This document shows, in pieces, positions 34,622 to 43,577 of a stretch of 64,000 bases of DNA (position 1 is its first letter; the number at the start of each line of letters is the position of its first letter). The stretch spans positions 248,001 through 312,000 of the forward strand of contig NZ_RCSU01000002.1 in NCBI RefSeq assembly GCF_003991355.1, read 5' to 3'. Position numbers and translations under genes: made by a program. Source of the DNA: Pseudoflavitalea rhizosphaerae. Its GTDB lineage: Bacteria > Bacteroidota > Bacteroidia > Chitinophagales > Chitinophagaceae. The notes under the pieces were generated by a model. The model was not told the DNA's origin. It did no database searches and saw only the letters and a program-made list of their open reading frames with translations.

Positions 34622-36073
34622 TTACCTGGAATTGTATTCAGGGTTTTGAATCAGGTTGCTGTTCAGGTTGATCTGAGCTGGTGGCACAGGATATAAGAAC
34701 TGGTAATCGCCCCACCAGGGTTGTTTGTAGGGAACAGCACTGAGCACCTCATTTGCTTTCCCTGTTCTTTTTAGATCGAACCACCGGTGGCCCCATTCGA
34801 GAAACAATTCTACCTGACGCTCATGCGCGATGGCGTTGATCACCTGTTCTGTGGTGAGCTGCTCATCCAGTTCAATCACTCCTGCCCTTCTTCTGAGGAT
34901 ATTGATGTCTTTGATCGCATTACTTTTGTTTGCTGGAGTAAATTTCATAATGGCTTCGGCCCTGATGAGATGAAGTTCGGCCAGGCGGATAACATTGTAA
35001 TATTGAACAGCCGGACCATTTTTATATTTTGCTGGTATCAGTACCGTGCCGACTGGCGTCAACCAGACAGATTTTCTCTGATCATTGGGTTCAAACGCAG
35101 TTGCCAGTGAAGCGCTGATCTCATATCGGGCAGAATAGGGAGTGCCTTGAGGGGGAACATTGTACAGTTTGATCCCTTCAGGAGTAGCTTTCTTGAGTGC
35201 AACTGCTTCTGCAGCGGGTTTTAACTGAAAGATGGTTTCGGTATTATTCGGAGTAAATGTTTTGGTGAGATCCGTTTCAATTCCAAACAACGCTGTTTGA
35301 TCAATCACTTTTGTGGCGCTGTTGATGGTCTGTTCGTAAGCACCGGTGTAAAGACAGATCCGGGCGAGCAGGGCTTCTGCAAACCATTTGTTGATCCTTA
35401 CCCTTTCGCCCTTGCCGGCAGAAAAATCAGCACTCAACATGGAACCTGCTTTGATCAGATCATTTTTGATCTGATCATAAATTTTTGCAACCGGTGATCT
35501 TGGCAGACCAAGGGTTTGGTTAAAATCGGAGCTCAATACCAGGGGCACATCTCCGAAAAAATTCAACAGGTAGAAATAGCAAAGCGAACGGATGGCCAGT
35601 GCTTCGCCCGTCAGTTGTTTCCTGGCGCTGTCTGTGAGCAGAGACGACGCTGAATTTTGTATACCTTCCATGCTGGCATTCGCATCGAAAATTATTTTGT
35701 AAGCCGAGTTCCAGATCTCCTGGGTTTTGTTGCTATTCAACAGTGTTAGCTTATTGATAGAAACATGGTAATCCGTATTGGAATTATTTGCAGGAACTGT
35801 CAACTCATCTGCTGAAAGTGCTCCGAGTATAGTGGATAATCCTGTGGCAAACCCTCTGTCAGACACCGTCGAAATTGAAGTAGGATTATCGCCATTGATC
35901 ATTTTTGAATAGATAGCTGCAATGGCCCAGTCTGCCTGTTCATTACTTGAAAACAGTTCCTCTGTGGTAATTGAATCGATCGGGGGAGCCACTTCCAATA
36001 GTTTGTTGCAACTGCTGAAAATAATGAGAAATATAACTGCGTATATGGATGAGTGTAAGAACTTATTTCGCAT
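34622..36073 (-). CDS. RagB/SusD family outer-membrane lipoprotein (cassette 2)
   Basis: The product is 483 residues with lipobox IIFSSC (Cys22) followed by NKLLEVAPPIDSITT, which matches the start of the cassette 1 protein. SusD TPR segments (WAIAAIYSKMI; LTGEALAIRSLCYFYLLNFFGDVPLVL) and the ending HRWFDLKRTGKA...YPVPPAQINLN...LIQNPEYN are present. It is the partner of the SusC encoded 11 bases upstream. Confidence 0.93.
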   Translation of the reverse strand: MRNKFLHSSIYAVIFLIIFSSCNKLLEVAPPIDSITTEELFSSNEQADWAIAAIYSKMINGDNPTSISTVSDRGFATGLSTILGALSADELTVPANNSNTDYHVSINKLTLLNSNKTQEIWNSAYKIIFDANASMEGIQNSASSLLTDSARKQLTGEALAIRSLCYFYLLNFFGDVPLVLSSDFNQTLGLPRSPVAKIYDQIKNDLIKAGSMLSADFSAGKGERVRINKWFAEALLARICLYTGAYEQTINSATKVIDQTALFGIETDLTKTFTPNNTETIFQLKPAAEAVALKKATPEGIKLYNVPPQGTPYSARYEISASLATAFEPNDQRKSVWLTPVGTVLIPAKYKNGPAVQYYNVIRLAELHLIRAEAIMKFTPANKSNAIKDINILRRRAGVIELDEQLTTEQVINAIAHERQVELFLEWGHRWFDLKRTGKANEVLSAVPYKQPWWGDYQFLYPVPPAQINLNSNLIQNPEYNSR

Positions 36074-36084
36074 GTTTTTTCATT

Positions 36085-39000
36085 TTAGAAGGTCAATGAA
36101 AGATTGGTACTGATCGTTCTTGGAACGGGTGTTCCCCAGGGGGCTTCGAGAAGGCCCGGATCGATGCCCGGATAGTTGGACAGGGTGAACAGGTTTTGTG
36201 TTTGCAATGAAATGGTGGCGCCTTTTATTTTAATACGGTTGATCCAGTCAGCTGGTAAAGCCCAGGAGATGGCGAGGTTCGTCATTCGCAGATAGGAACC
36301 ATCTATAAACACAGCATCGGAGGAGGAAATATTTCCCAGGAGGGTCCTGTCAGTAGTGTATCGCGGATATTTTGCCTGGTCTCCTGGTTTTGTCCAGTGA
36401 TTGTTTTTTACATCGTCCCTCAAAATTGTATTTTGCATCGTTCCTAACACCACATCCAGGGATGGGTCGCGCTTCAATTGATCGACGAATACAAAACTGG
36501 CGGCTACTGAAATGCTTTTATAACTGAGTGTAATTCCCGAACCGACCATCGTTTGGAGATCTGTATTGATAGCTACATAACGATCATCCTGGTCAGTAGT
36601 GGGAAAACTGCCACCGCCTATGTTAACCAGGCCGTCTTTGTTATGGTCCTCAAACGTGTAGTTCCCCGTCAATGGATCTACCCCTGTATAATGCAGAAAG
36701 TATCGCGTACCGAGAGATTGCCCTACCTTGAAGATTCCGTTGAATGAAGAGCTTTCCAGGCCCGGGAACTTTACGAGTTTATTCCGGTTCCTGCTGGTAT
36801 TGATATTGAAGTGCAGATTCCAGTCGTTCGTTTTAACCAGTTCAGCACTGGCACTGATCTCAACTCCTGAATTTCTTACACCGGCCGGATGGTTGATCAG
36901 CACTGATGCAAATCCTGTTTGAGATGGAATAGGAAACTTGGTCAGCTGGTTATCGGTATATTTTGAATAATAGGCCAGTTCAACATTGATCCTGTTTTGA
37001 AAAAAGCCCAGGAGTGTACCGATTTCAGTTTGCCTGGTAGACTCCCATTGATAATTCTGATTCAAGGGCCTCATGGCATGAAATGCATTAGTACCATTGT
37101 AGTTATAAAGAAGCTGACTGTTATTTTCCACTGACCGGGATTTCGACCATCGGGGAAGGTATTCATACTCTCCGATGCCATCCGAACCCATTACTCCGGT
37201 GGAGGCTCTGAATTTGACTAAACTGAACCAGTCCGGAAGGATCTTTTTCATCCAGTTCTCATCTGATGCTATCCATGCGAGACCAATGGAACCGAAATTG
37301 CCAAATTGTTTTCCGGGTCCGAAGCGGGAAGACCCGTCCCTTCTGGCATTCAGGCTGATCACGTATTTATTGTCCCACTCATACTTTACAATGGCAGATC
37401 CTGACAGGTATTTGTATTCCCGGTACCCTTCAGCAAAGAAATTTGTTTGAGCATTATTATGGCTCTTCATCATTGCATCGTTGGGGAAGCCAATGGATGT
37501 TATCGTTTCACCACTGCTGACAGATTGTTGAAAATTGGCAATAAGCTGTGCCGACAATTTTCCTTTTCCTATATAGCCATTGTATCCCAGTTGTGATTCT
37601 ACCTGCAAGCTTTGGTTGGTTGACTTACCATAAATAGCCGAAGAGAAGGCATTGATGAATGCAGGATCATTGGAAGACTTGGGTGTGAGATTCGAGTTTT
37701 CGTTGGAGGTGAAATTATGCCCCAGGCCCGCAGATAAAGTCAATCCTTTCAACAGTTGATAAGATATATTCAGATTGCTCGACAGTTCAAAAGTTTTGCT
37801 TTTAGAAGGCCTCTTCAAAGCAGCAAAAGGGAAGCCATTCGGGTTATTCTCTTGTCTGTATGGTGTGAAGTTGAAATTCCCATCCGCATCATAGATATCC
37901 GGCGCATTCGGGGGCTGGTTACTCATGGAGCCAATGCTGTAGGATAATATATTACTAAGACTGATCCTGTTCGATAAGTCAAACCTGAATTTCTGATTGG
38001 TGCTGGCATGAGAAAACCTGGCATTGAAACTTCCGCGCTGGTTTCTCCCTCCGTTATTCATGATCTCTTTTTGCGTATCATATCCTGCAGAAAGGAAATA
38101 GTTGGACTGTCCCATTCCTCCACTTACACTGGCGTTAACCGAAGTAGCAGATCCTGTACCTACGAGCATGCGCTGCCAGTCAGTATATTTTGTTGTATCC
38201 CATGTTTTCAGATCACGGGCATTTTCGTGGTTCAGCATCAGGCCATCGTTCAACAATGCTTCGCGTCTCACACTAAGATATTCCTGTGTATTCATCAAAC
38301 GGGGATACTTCCCGTTGAATTTTGTGGCGTTATTGATACTGATAGAAAATTGGGCCGGTCCTTGCTTTCCTTTTTTGGTAGTGATCAGTATTACTCCATT
38401 GGCGCCCCTGGATCCGTAGATAGCGGTGGCATCGGCATCTTTCAAAACACTGATGCTTTCAATATCTTTCGGATTGATACCCAGCAATGGATTGGCTCCT
38501 AACATATGTGGGGCGCCAGCTTGTACAGCACCCACATTTCGTCCACTTTCCCTTGTGGTGGGCGATGAATTCACGGTACTCAGGGGCATCCCATCAATTA
38601 CATAAAGTGGATCAAGCGGAACACTGTTGTTAAGTGTATTCCTTCCCCTGATGATCACCTGCACAGGGGCAGCAGCATTACCGGAGGTTTGCCTGATTTC
38701 TACGCCTGGTATTTTCCCGATCATTGCTTCCAGGGCAGTCATTACCGGTTGCCTTTCGATCTCTTCTGCTGTAATGGTCCCGATATTGCCGGTAGCCATT
38801 CTCCTGCTGGTTTTACCATAGGCGGTTATCTGTGTTTCATCGAGTACGGAATGGGAAACTTTCAATTTTATGATCCGGTGACTATCACCTGCCTTCACTT
38901 CCTGGCTTACATAACCAACATACGAGATGATGAGTATATCATCCTTATCGGCCTGGATGGAAAAGTTGCCGGAGGCATCGGTAACTGTTCCTTTTTTTGT

Positions 39001-39522
39001 TTTTTTCACAACAACGCTTACGCCGCTTAAAGGCGTACCATTCTCATTAAAAACGGCACCTTTCACCGGTGGGGTTACGGGAAAGAGTTCCGGCATACCG
39101 GGCAAAACTTTTTTGATATAGGTTGTTGGGATTACTTTCCGTGAGAGTAAAATTGTTTTTCCCTGTATCTCATAATCCAACTTTTCATCTTTCAAAAGAA
39201 GATCGAGGAACTCACGCAAAGGCATTTTGTGTACAGTCAATGAAACGGGATTGGTTCCATCCAACGTGCCTTTGGTGTTCAGCAATACATAATTTGTTTG
39301 CTTCTCGATAGCAGCAAATACCTGTTTCAAAGTCAGGTCTTTACCGGAAATGGTTACGGTTTGAGCGAAAGTGCCGGAAGCTTGCACCTGGAAAAAAGCA
39401 ACCACGGTTAATAAGATAATCAGTTTCACTACCAGCAGGGTTTTGGTGAGACCCCGGTACCGCTGAGGCGGACGATCGGAAAAAGCCTTAGCCGTTCCGG
39501 AGTCAAAAGCAGTTTTTTGCAT
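36085..39522 (-). CDS. SusC/RagA family TonB-dependent transporter with STN domain (cassette 2)
   Basis: The product is 1145 residues. It starts MQKTAFDSGTAKAF with a long basic leader, then the signal helix, an STN domain at about 55-105 (DLTLKQVFAAIEKQTNYVLL), a carboxypeptidase-like domain (GTPLSGVSVVVKK...GNFSIQADKDD), the plug with LYVIDGMPL, DADATAIYGSRGANGVILITTK and the barrel. The LDETQITAYGKTSRR stretch before the plug is shared with the cassette 1 protein, while the barrel has many changes. It acts with the FecR/sigma pair upstream and the SusD downstream. Ligand unknown. Confidence 0.93.
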   Translation of the reverse strand: MQKTAFDSGTAKAFSDRPPQRYRGLTKTLLVVKLIILLTVVAFFQVQASGTFAQTVTISGKDLTLKQVFAAIEKQTNYVLLNTKGTLDGTNPVSLTVHKMPLREFLDLLLKDEKLDYEIQGKTILLSRKVIPTTYIKKVLPGMPELFPVTPPVKGAVFNENGTPLSGVSVVVKKTKKGTVTDASGNFSIQADKDDILIISYVGYVSQEVKAGDSHRIIKLKVSHSVLDETQITAYGKTSRRMATGNIGTITAEEIERQPVMTALEAMIGKIPGVEIRQTSGNAAAPVQVIIRGRNTLNNSVPLDPLYVIDGMPLSTVNSSPTTRESGRNVGAVQAGAPHMLGANPLLGINPKDIESISVLKDADATAIYGSRGANGVILITTKKGKQGPAQFSISINNATKFNGKYPRLMNTQEYLSVRREALLNDGLMLNHENARDLKTWDTTKYTDWQRMLVGTGSATSVNASVSGGMGQSNYFLSAGYDTQKEIMNNGGRNQRGSFNARFSHASTNQKFRFDLSNRISLSNILSYSIGSMSNQPPNAPDIYDADGNFNFTPYRQENNPNGFPFAALKRPSKSKTFELSSNLNISYQLLKGLTLSAGLGHNFTSNENSNLTPKSSNDPAFINAFSSAIYGKSTNQSLQVESQLGYNGYIGKGKLSAQLIANFQQSVSSGETITSIGFPNDAMMKSHNNAQTNFFAEGYREYKYLSGSAIVKYEWDNKYVISLNARRDGSSRFGPGKQFGNFGSIGLAWIASDENWMKKILPDWFSLVKFRASTGVMGSDGIGEYEYLPRWSKSRSVENNSQLLYNYNGTNAFHAMRPLNQNYQWESTRQTEIGTLLGFFQNRINVELAYYSKYTDNQLTKFPIPSQTGFASVLINHPAGVRNSGVEISASAELVKTNDWNLHFNINTSRNRNKLVKFPGLESSSFNGIFKVGQSLGTRYFLHYTGVDPLTGNYTFEDHNKDGLVNIGGGSFPTTDQDDRYVAINTDLQTMVGSGITLSYKSISVAASFVFVDQLKRDPSLDVVLGTMQNTILRDDVKNNHWTKPGDQAKYPRYTTDRTLLGNISSSDAVFIDGSYLRMTNLAISWALPADWINRIKIKGATISLQTQNLFTLSNYPGIDPGLLEAPWGTPVPRTISTNLSLTF

Positions 39523-39585
39523 ACTTTCGTACTTGTTCGGTTAATAAAAATGTGTTGCAAGACCATTTTACATCAACTGAATTCC

Positions 39586-39621
39586 AACCGTCACGGGAGC
39601 GATCCGTGGCGGTTTTCTTTT
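39586..39621 (+). terminator. Plus-strand terminator facing away from susC, locus 2
   Basis: AACCGTCACGG (39586-39596) pairs with CCGTGGCGGTT (39604-39614), 11 pairs with one T-G wobble and a 7-base loop. TTTTCTTTT overlaps the end on the plus strand. No T run follows on the minus strand. It is the counterpart of 21237 and 49401. Confidence 0.65.
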
Positions 39622-39758
39622 CAATCGATGGTTTCGGGATAGAACCCGGCAATAAGAAATGGGATAAGGTCTTACGGAGCATTTATTGATGCAATAAACT
39701 CCCTGGCCGTCATGTACACGGCCCTGCTTTTTTCATATGACAGGTGTATGATTGTTCC

Positions 39759-40934
39759 CTAAGGAAGTACTGTGAGTGTTCTGCCTTCGAGACGAAGGTG
39801 GATATTCGCTTTTTCCATGAGTACGATCAGTCCGTCCAATGAAACGTCCATCGTCATTTTCCCTTCAAATTCAACACGGGGTTTCTTTCCTTTGTACACC
39901 ACTTCCACATCGTACCATCTTTCTATTTGTCTCATTATCTCTTCAATGGTGGCGCCTTCGAAATTGAAGCGGCCATTCTTCCATGCCATCACTTTACTAA
40001 TATCCGTATACTCCACCTGCACAGCTCCTGCAGGACCATTGTTTAATATTTTCGCTTGCTGCCCTGGTTTGAGAAGGGCGCCGTTCACTTTTACTGAACC
40101 TTCCAGCAATGTGGTGTTCAGCGCAGTTTCATTATCGTAGGCATTAATGTTGAAGTGTGTGCCCAACACCTGCACTTCTACCCTGTCAGCTGCTTTTACG
40201 AAGAAAGGCTGACTGGCTTTCTGCGCCACTTCGAAATATGCTTCGCCCGTTATTTCCACTTTTCTATCTGTGCCGGTAAATATTGTAGGATAGCGGATGG
40301 AGCTGGCGGAGTTCAGCCAAACCTGCGTACCATCAGGAAGGGACAAACGAAATTGTCTGCCGCGTGGCGTACTCATGGTATTGTGTTCCACGGCAGCTGT
40401 TTTCCCCTCTGATCGCTGGTAAGAAAGCTGACCATCCTGCATTACAGCTTTTGACCCTTGCTGAATGGCTATTACGCCGTTACCTGCACTATCGAGTAAT
40501 ACCTGTTGTCCATCTGCCAGGGTGAGTACCGCTCCGGATTTGCCAGGTTGAATGGGTATTTTATTTTTTGCAACGGCCTCCACACTGCTATTGTTTTTGT
40601 TCACCCAAAGATAGGTTCCGATTCCAAGCAACAAGATCACGGAAGCCGCCGCCCACCACCATTTGCGGAGGAAAGGAACGCGCCGCATCTCAACTACAGG
40701 AATATCTTCAGGTATATCCATTTGCAGGATGCGGGTGCTCATTCGCCTGATCTCGTCCTCAGAAAGCGGATGCCGGTCTAATGATAGCTGTACCGTTATC
40801 AGTTGCTCCAGTAATTGTACAGTATTATCGTTTCCCATGTCCAGGATGCCGGACAATTCTTCCAGCTCAGCCTGGCTCGCTTCCTGTTGCAGCACACGGT
40901 CTGCTAAATATTGTATCCTTTCGATCTGGTTCAA
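39759..40934 (-). CDS. FecR family anti-sigma/sensor protein (cassette 2)
   Basis: The product is about 391 residues. The cytoplasmic N-terminus is followed by a membrane helix near 90-112 (WWWAAASVILLLGIGTYLWV). The FecR domain has STPRGRQFRLSLPDGTQVWLNSASSIRYP near 190 and a C-terminal DUF4974-type domain ends EGRTLTVLP. No ATG fits the frame; TTG 40934 is the likely start, overlapped out of frame by a tiny ATG CAT TGA. Its sequence is clearly different from the cassette 1 FecR in the cytoplasmic part, as expected for a separate sigma partner. Confidence 0.9.
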   Translation of the reverse strand: MNQIERIQYLADRVLQQEASQAELEELSGILDMGNDNTVQLLEQLITVQLSLDRHPLSEDEIRRMSTRILQMDIPEDIPVVEMRRVPFLRKWWWAAASVILLLGIGTYLWVNKNNSSVEAVAKNKIPIQPGKSGAVLTLADGQQVLLDSAGNGVIAIQQGSKAVMQDGQLSYQRSEGKTAAVEHNTMSTPRGRQFRLSLPDGTQVWLNSASSIRYPTIFTGTDRKVEITGEAYFEVAQKASQPFFVKAADRVEVQVLGTHFNINAYDNETALNTTLLEGSVKVNGALLKPGQQAKILNNGPAGAVQVEYTDISKVMAWKNGRFNFEGATIEEIMRQIERWYDVEVVYKGKKPRVEFEGKMTMDVSLDGLIVLMEKANIHLRLEGRTLTVLP

Positions 40935-41005
40935 TGCATATTATTTTAGGTCCGGGAATAAGATTCCACCAGAGCCCTTTCATACACAGACCCGCAACTG
41001 AACAT

Positions 41006-41629
41006 TCAGGACCTATCAGGATCAAAAAATATTTCGGCGGTCTTCCAGATCAGCAAAATCCAGGAGCCATAGTGGGATTTTTCAATGGAGTTTCTCAACG
41101 CCTGCAATGCGCGTACAAGGGTATTTTTCACGGTACTGGCAGACAGTTCCAGCCTTTCCGCGATCTCGGGGATCTTCAATCCCTCTTCCCTGCTCATTTT
41201 GTATATTTTTTTCTGCTGGGGCGTCAGTTCAGTGATGGCCTGTTGCACCACCTGTTGCAGGCTGAGTATATTGGAGGTTTCCGTTTCTGTTTGTTCCGAT
41301 GCTGTTATGCCGTATTTGGCGGCATAAGTGTCCAGGCCCGCATGTTGCACTTTTTGCTGACGCAAAAAATGGAAACAACGGTTATAGGCAATACGTAACA
41401 ACCAGGTTTTGAAATCAAGGATCTCCGGTAATTTATCGCGGTACAACCATACGCGCAGGAACACATCCTGTACCAGGTCCCGCGCGGCTCCTGGTGATTT
41501 GGTGATGGTTAGTACATGAGCGTGTATGAGATCTCCATAATGCAGGAAAATAGTCTCGAAGGCTTTTTCATCATCTTCAGCAATGAGAACAAGCAGTTCT
41601 TTTTCATCGTATGGTTGACGGATCGGCAA
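41006..41629 (-). CDS. RNA polymerase ECF sigma factor (cassette 2)
   Basis: The product is about 207 residues. Region 2 is FETIFLHYGDLIHAHVL...ARDLVQDVFLRVWLYRDKL with FKTWLLRIAYNRCFHFLR. Region 4 is PQQKKIYKMSREEGLKIPEIAERLELSASTVKNTLVRALQALR. There is no ATG between the upstream in-frame stop and region 2, so TTG at 41629 is the probable start. It is only distantly like the cassette 1 sigma factor. It is divergent from the lipoprotein gene at 41858. Confidence 0.91.
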   Translation of the reverse strand: MPIRQPYDEKELLVLIAEDDEKAFETIFLHYGDLIHAHVLTITKSPGAARDLVQDVFLRVWLYRDKLPEILDFKTWLLRIAYNRCFHFLRQQKVQHAGLDTYAAKYGITASEQTETETSNILSLQQVVQQAITELTPQQKKIYKMSREEGLKIPEIAERLELSASTVKNTLVRALQALRNSIEKSHYGSWILLIWKTAEIFFDPDRS

Positions 41630-41857
41630 GGGGTCGCTAATAGTGATTACAGTTTCTGCAAACTATAATAAAATTTCCAAAACAACAGCAATCATTCCCA
41701 ACAATATCGATATCCATCGTATCGAACCTTTCTTTAGACAAAGCCTCGCGTCACTGTATTACTGCCCCTCCTGCTCATTCAAAACCGTCAACTGCTCATT
41801 GTAACAAGGACAGGAGTGGCTGGCAATGGAAATTTGTTTTCCAAAAATTGTGAACGT

Positions 41858-42376
41858 ATGAAACCTGCCATCTATCCCACATTGCTCTTGCTGCTGGCGT
41901 TGTCAGCAGGCTCCGGTTGCAAAAAAGGCGACACAGGCCCTGCCGGCACCGCCAATGTATTCTTCTCGGAATGGTTCAAACCGGATGTGTATATCAAGGA
42001 CACTGTATTCGGTGTATGGGGCTTCAAATACAACAAAGTTGTTCCGGCCATTACACAGAAGATATTAGACAGCGGCTCTGTACTCGTATACGGGAAACTG
42101 TTAGGATATAACCCCGCCGTTTGGCCCACCAGCCAGGTAAGTCAGTTACCGATCTCCATCACTTATATCCAGGGCGGTCATCAAATGGATATCTGGGAAG
42201 CCCTTGTCACCCCCGGTAATATCAGGATCAGATTTACCAATGATCATAATATTTACACTTCCATTGCCAACGCGCACCAGTTCAGGTATGTGATCATTCC
42301 AGGGGGGATGCCAACGGCACATCTTGCGAATATGAAATACAGCGAAGTGGCAAGGCTGTATAATTTGCCGGAATAA
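41858..42376 (+). CDS. Small lipoprotein with a collagen-like stub
   Basis: The product is 172 residues. The signal peptide LLLLLALSAGSGC gives a lipidated Cys followed at once by KKGDTGPAGTANV, a short Gly-x-y stretch. The rest is a compact beta-rich domain (FKPDVYIKDTVFGVWGFKYN; FRYVIIPGGMPT). ATG 41858 is chosen for the signal peptide; an upstream in-frame start at 41816 lacks one. Such lipoproteins are frequent in this bacterial group, but no function is known to me. It is a single-gene unit closed by the hairpin at 42405. Confidence 0.72.
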   Translation: MKPAIYPTLLLLLALSAGSGCKKGDTGPAGTANVFFSEWFKPDVYIKDTVFGVWGFKYNKVVPAITQKILDSGSVLVYGKLLGYNPAVWPTSQVSQLPISITYIQGGHQMDIWEALVTPGNIRIRFTNDHNIYTSIANAHQFRYVIIPGGMPTAHLANMKYSEVARLYNLPE

Positions 42377-42404
42377 AGAAATTGCTTCTCTCCCATAAAA
42401 CCAT

Positions 42405-42427
42405 AAACCCCGCACAAAGCGGGGTTT
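42405..42427. terminator. Two-way terminator between convergent genes
   Basis: AAACCCCGC pairs perfectly with GCGGGGTTT around a 5-base loop. It lies between the stop at 42376 and the convergent gene that ends at 42456 and can serve both, although T runs are short. Confidence 0.7.
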
Positions 42428-42455
42428 CCTGGTTGATTGAATGGTAAAGAAACTA

Positions 42456-43565
42456 CTATCCTTTAGACTCAAGCTTTTTTTGGATCCTTTTCCTGGTATC
42501 AGCTACCGATTTTTTTACATCTGGATTGGTGAGTTCAGGCATCAGCGCATCGATCCATTTGATGGCATAAGGCAATGCGGCTTTATTGTCTGAATACCAA
42601 AGGATCTGCTCCGCCATCATCTTCATATACATTTCCCTTTGTCTCCCTTTCAGGATATTGAAGGAAATGGCATTGTCGATGGCTTTGGCCATACTTTCCC
42701 ATTTGGTGAATTTGTATTCTGCCGGCGTGAGATAGGCCAGCCATTCTGAAGCTTTCTCGTAATCTGTTTTACGGAGATAGTTCAGCATTTTGTAAAACGA
42801 ACTGTCTTTTGATGGCGGCTTATGTCCAAAAATATAGAAGCTGGCCTTTGCGGAAAAATGACGATTGATCTTATTCTCCACAACAGTTTTTGTGAACAGC
42901 TTATAGAACTCTTCCCGGTTGTCGAAAACATATAACATCTCCCTGCTCACGGGATCATCATTGTATTTCACGAACAAATCCCAGTAAGGTTTTTCCTTCA
43001 ACTGCTCCAGTGGCCCTGCGAGTACAGACTTCACCAGTGCATTCATCTTATCCGTATACTTTGCAATACGCAGTGTTTCGAGATAAGTCAGCAGGAAAGC
43101 GGGCTCGCGGTTGCCTGCCGCATATTTCTTTTCCTGCGCCGCGAGGTTGTTTTCCGTATCCAGGCCCTGGCGGAAACGTTGCATGATCTCTTCGCTGTTC
43201 ATTTTTCCAACCATACGATGCATAAGTTTTCCCTGCTGATCAAGTATCAGCAAAACAGGTTCTGCATCCACGCCATAAAGATCACTAAGGCGTTTCTTCT
43301 CCGCGCCCACGTTATAGTCCACACTCACGAAACGTTCATTGATGAAATCAGCCACGCTGTCGATGGTGAGTACCATCTTCTTGATATACATACAAGGTGT
43401 ACAGGTGAGCGACCCAAAGTCCAGGAAGATCAACTTGTTTTGCTGCTTCGCCATTGCCAGCACTTCTTTGAAAGGAAGGTTTTCTTTGAGGTCCACTTTA
43501 CGGTTCTGGGCCTGGGTGGTAATAATTGCAAAAAAGAAAAGGGAAATCTGAAATATCTTTTTCAT
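42456..43565 (-). CDS. Exported thioredoxin-like protein of SusCD locus 3
   Basis: The product is 369 residues with a signal peptide ending IITTQAQ. A thioredoxin fold follows (LIFLDFGSLTCTPCMYIKKMVL) with a CTPC active site near residue 54, then a cis-Pro-like DAEPVLLILDQQGKL. The C-terminal 220 residues are helical and of unknown role. It is the last gene of the run sigma-FecR-SusC-SusD-lipoprotein and would act in the periplasm in disulfide exchange or reduction of the imported ligand. ATG 43565 is preferred over a TTG two codons upstream. Confidence 0.82.
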   Translation of the reverse strand: MKKIFQISLFFFAIITTQAQNRKVDLKENLPFKEVLAMAKQQNKLIFLDFGSLTCTPCMYIKKMVLTIDSVADFINERFVSVDYNVGAEKKRLSDLYGVDAEPVLLILDQQGKLMHRMVGKMNSEEIMQRFRQGLDTENNLAAQEKKYAAGNREPAFLLTYLETLRIAKYTDKMNALVKSVLAGPLEQLKEKPYWDLFVKYNDDPVSREMLYVFDNREEFYKLFTKTVVENKINRHFSAKASFYIFGHKPPSKDSSFYKMLNYLRKTDYEKASEWLAYLTPAEYKFTKWESMAKAIDNAISFNILKGRQREMYMKMMAEQILWYSDNKAALPYAIKWIDALMPELTNPDVKKSVADTRKRIQKKLESKG

Positions 43566-43577
43566 AATCAAATGTTG

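Larger units (their letters stand above)
25484..41629 (-). other. Cassette 2: second copy of the ten-gene module
   Basis: Gene order, strand, and gene lengths match cassette 1 at 6968-23246. Gaps between genes are 11 to 51 bases from SusC to the end. The four-hairpin repeat found in cassette 1 is absent here. Confidence 0.85.

Noticed and set aside
41816-41857. Longer N-terminus for the collagen-like lipoprotein
   Set aside because: The extra 14 residues would precede a normal lipoprotein signal and have no support.
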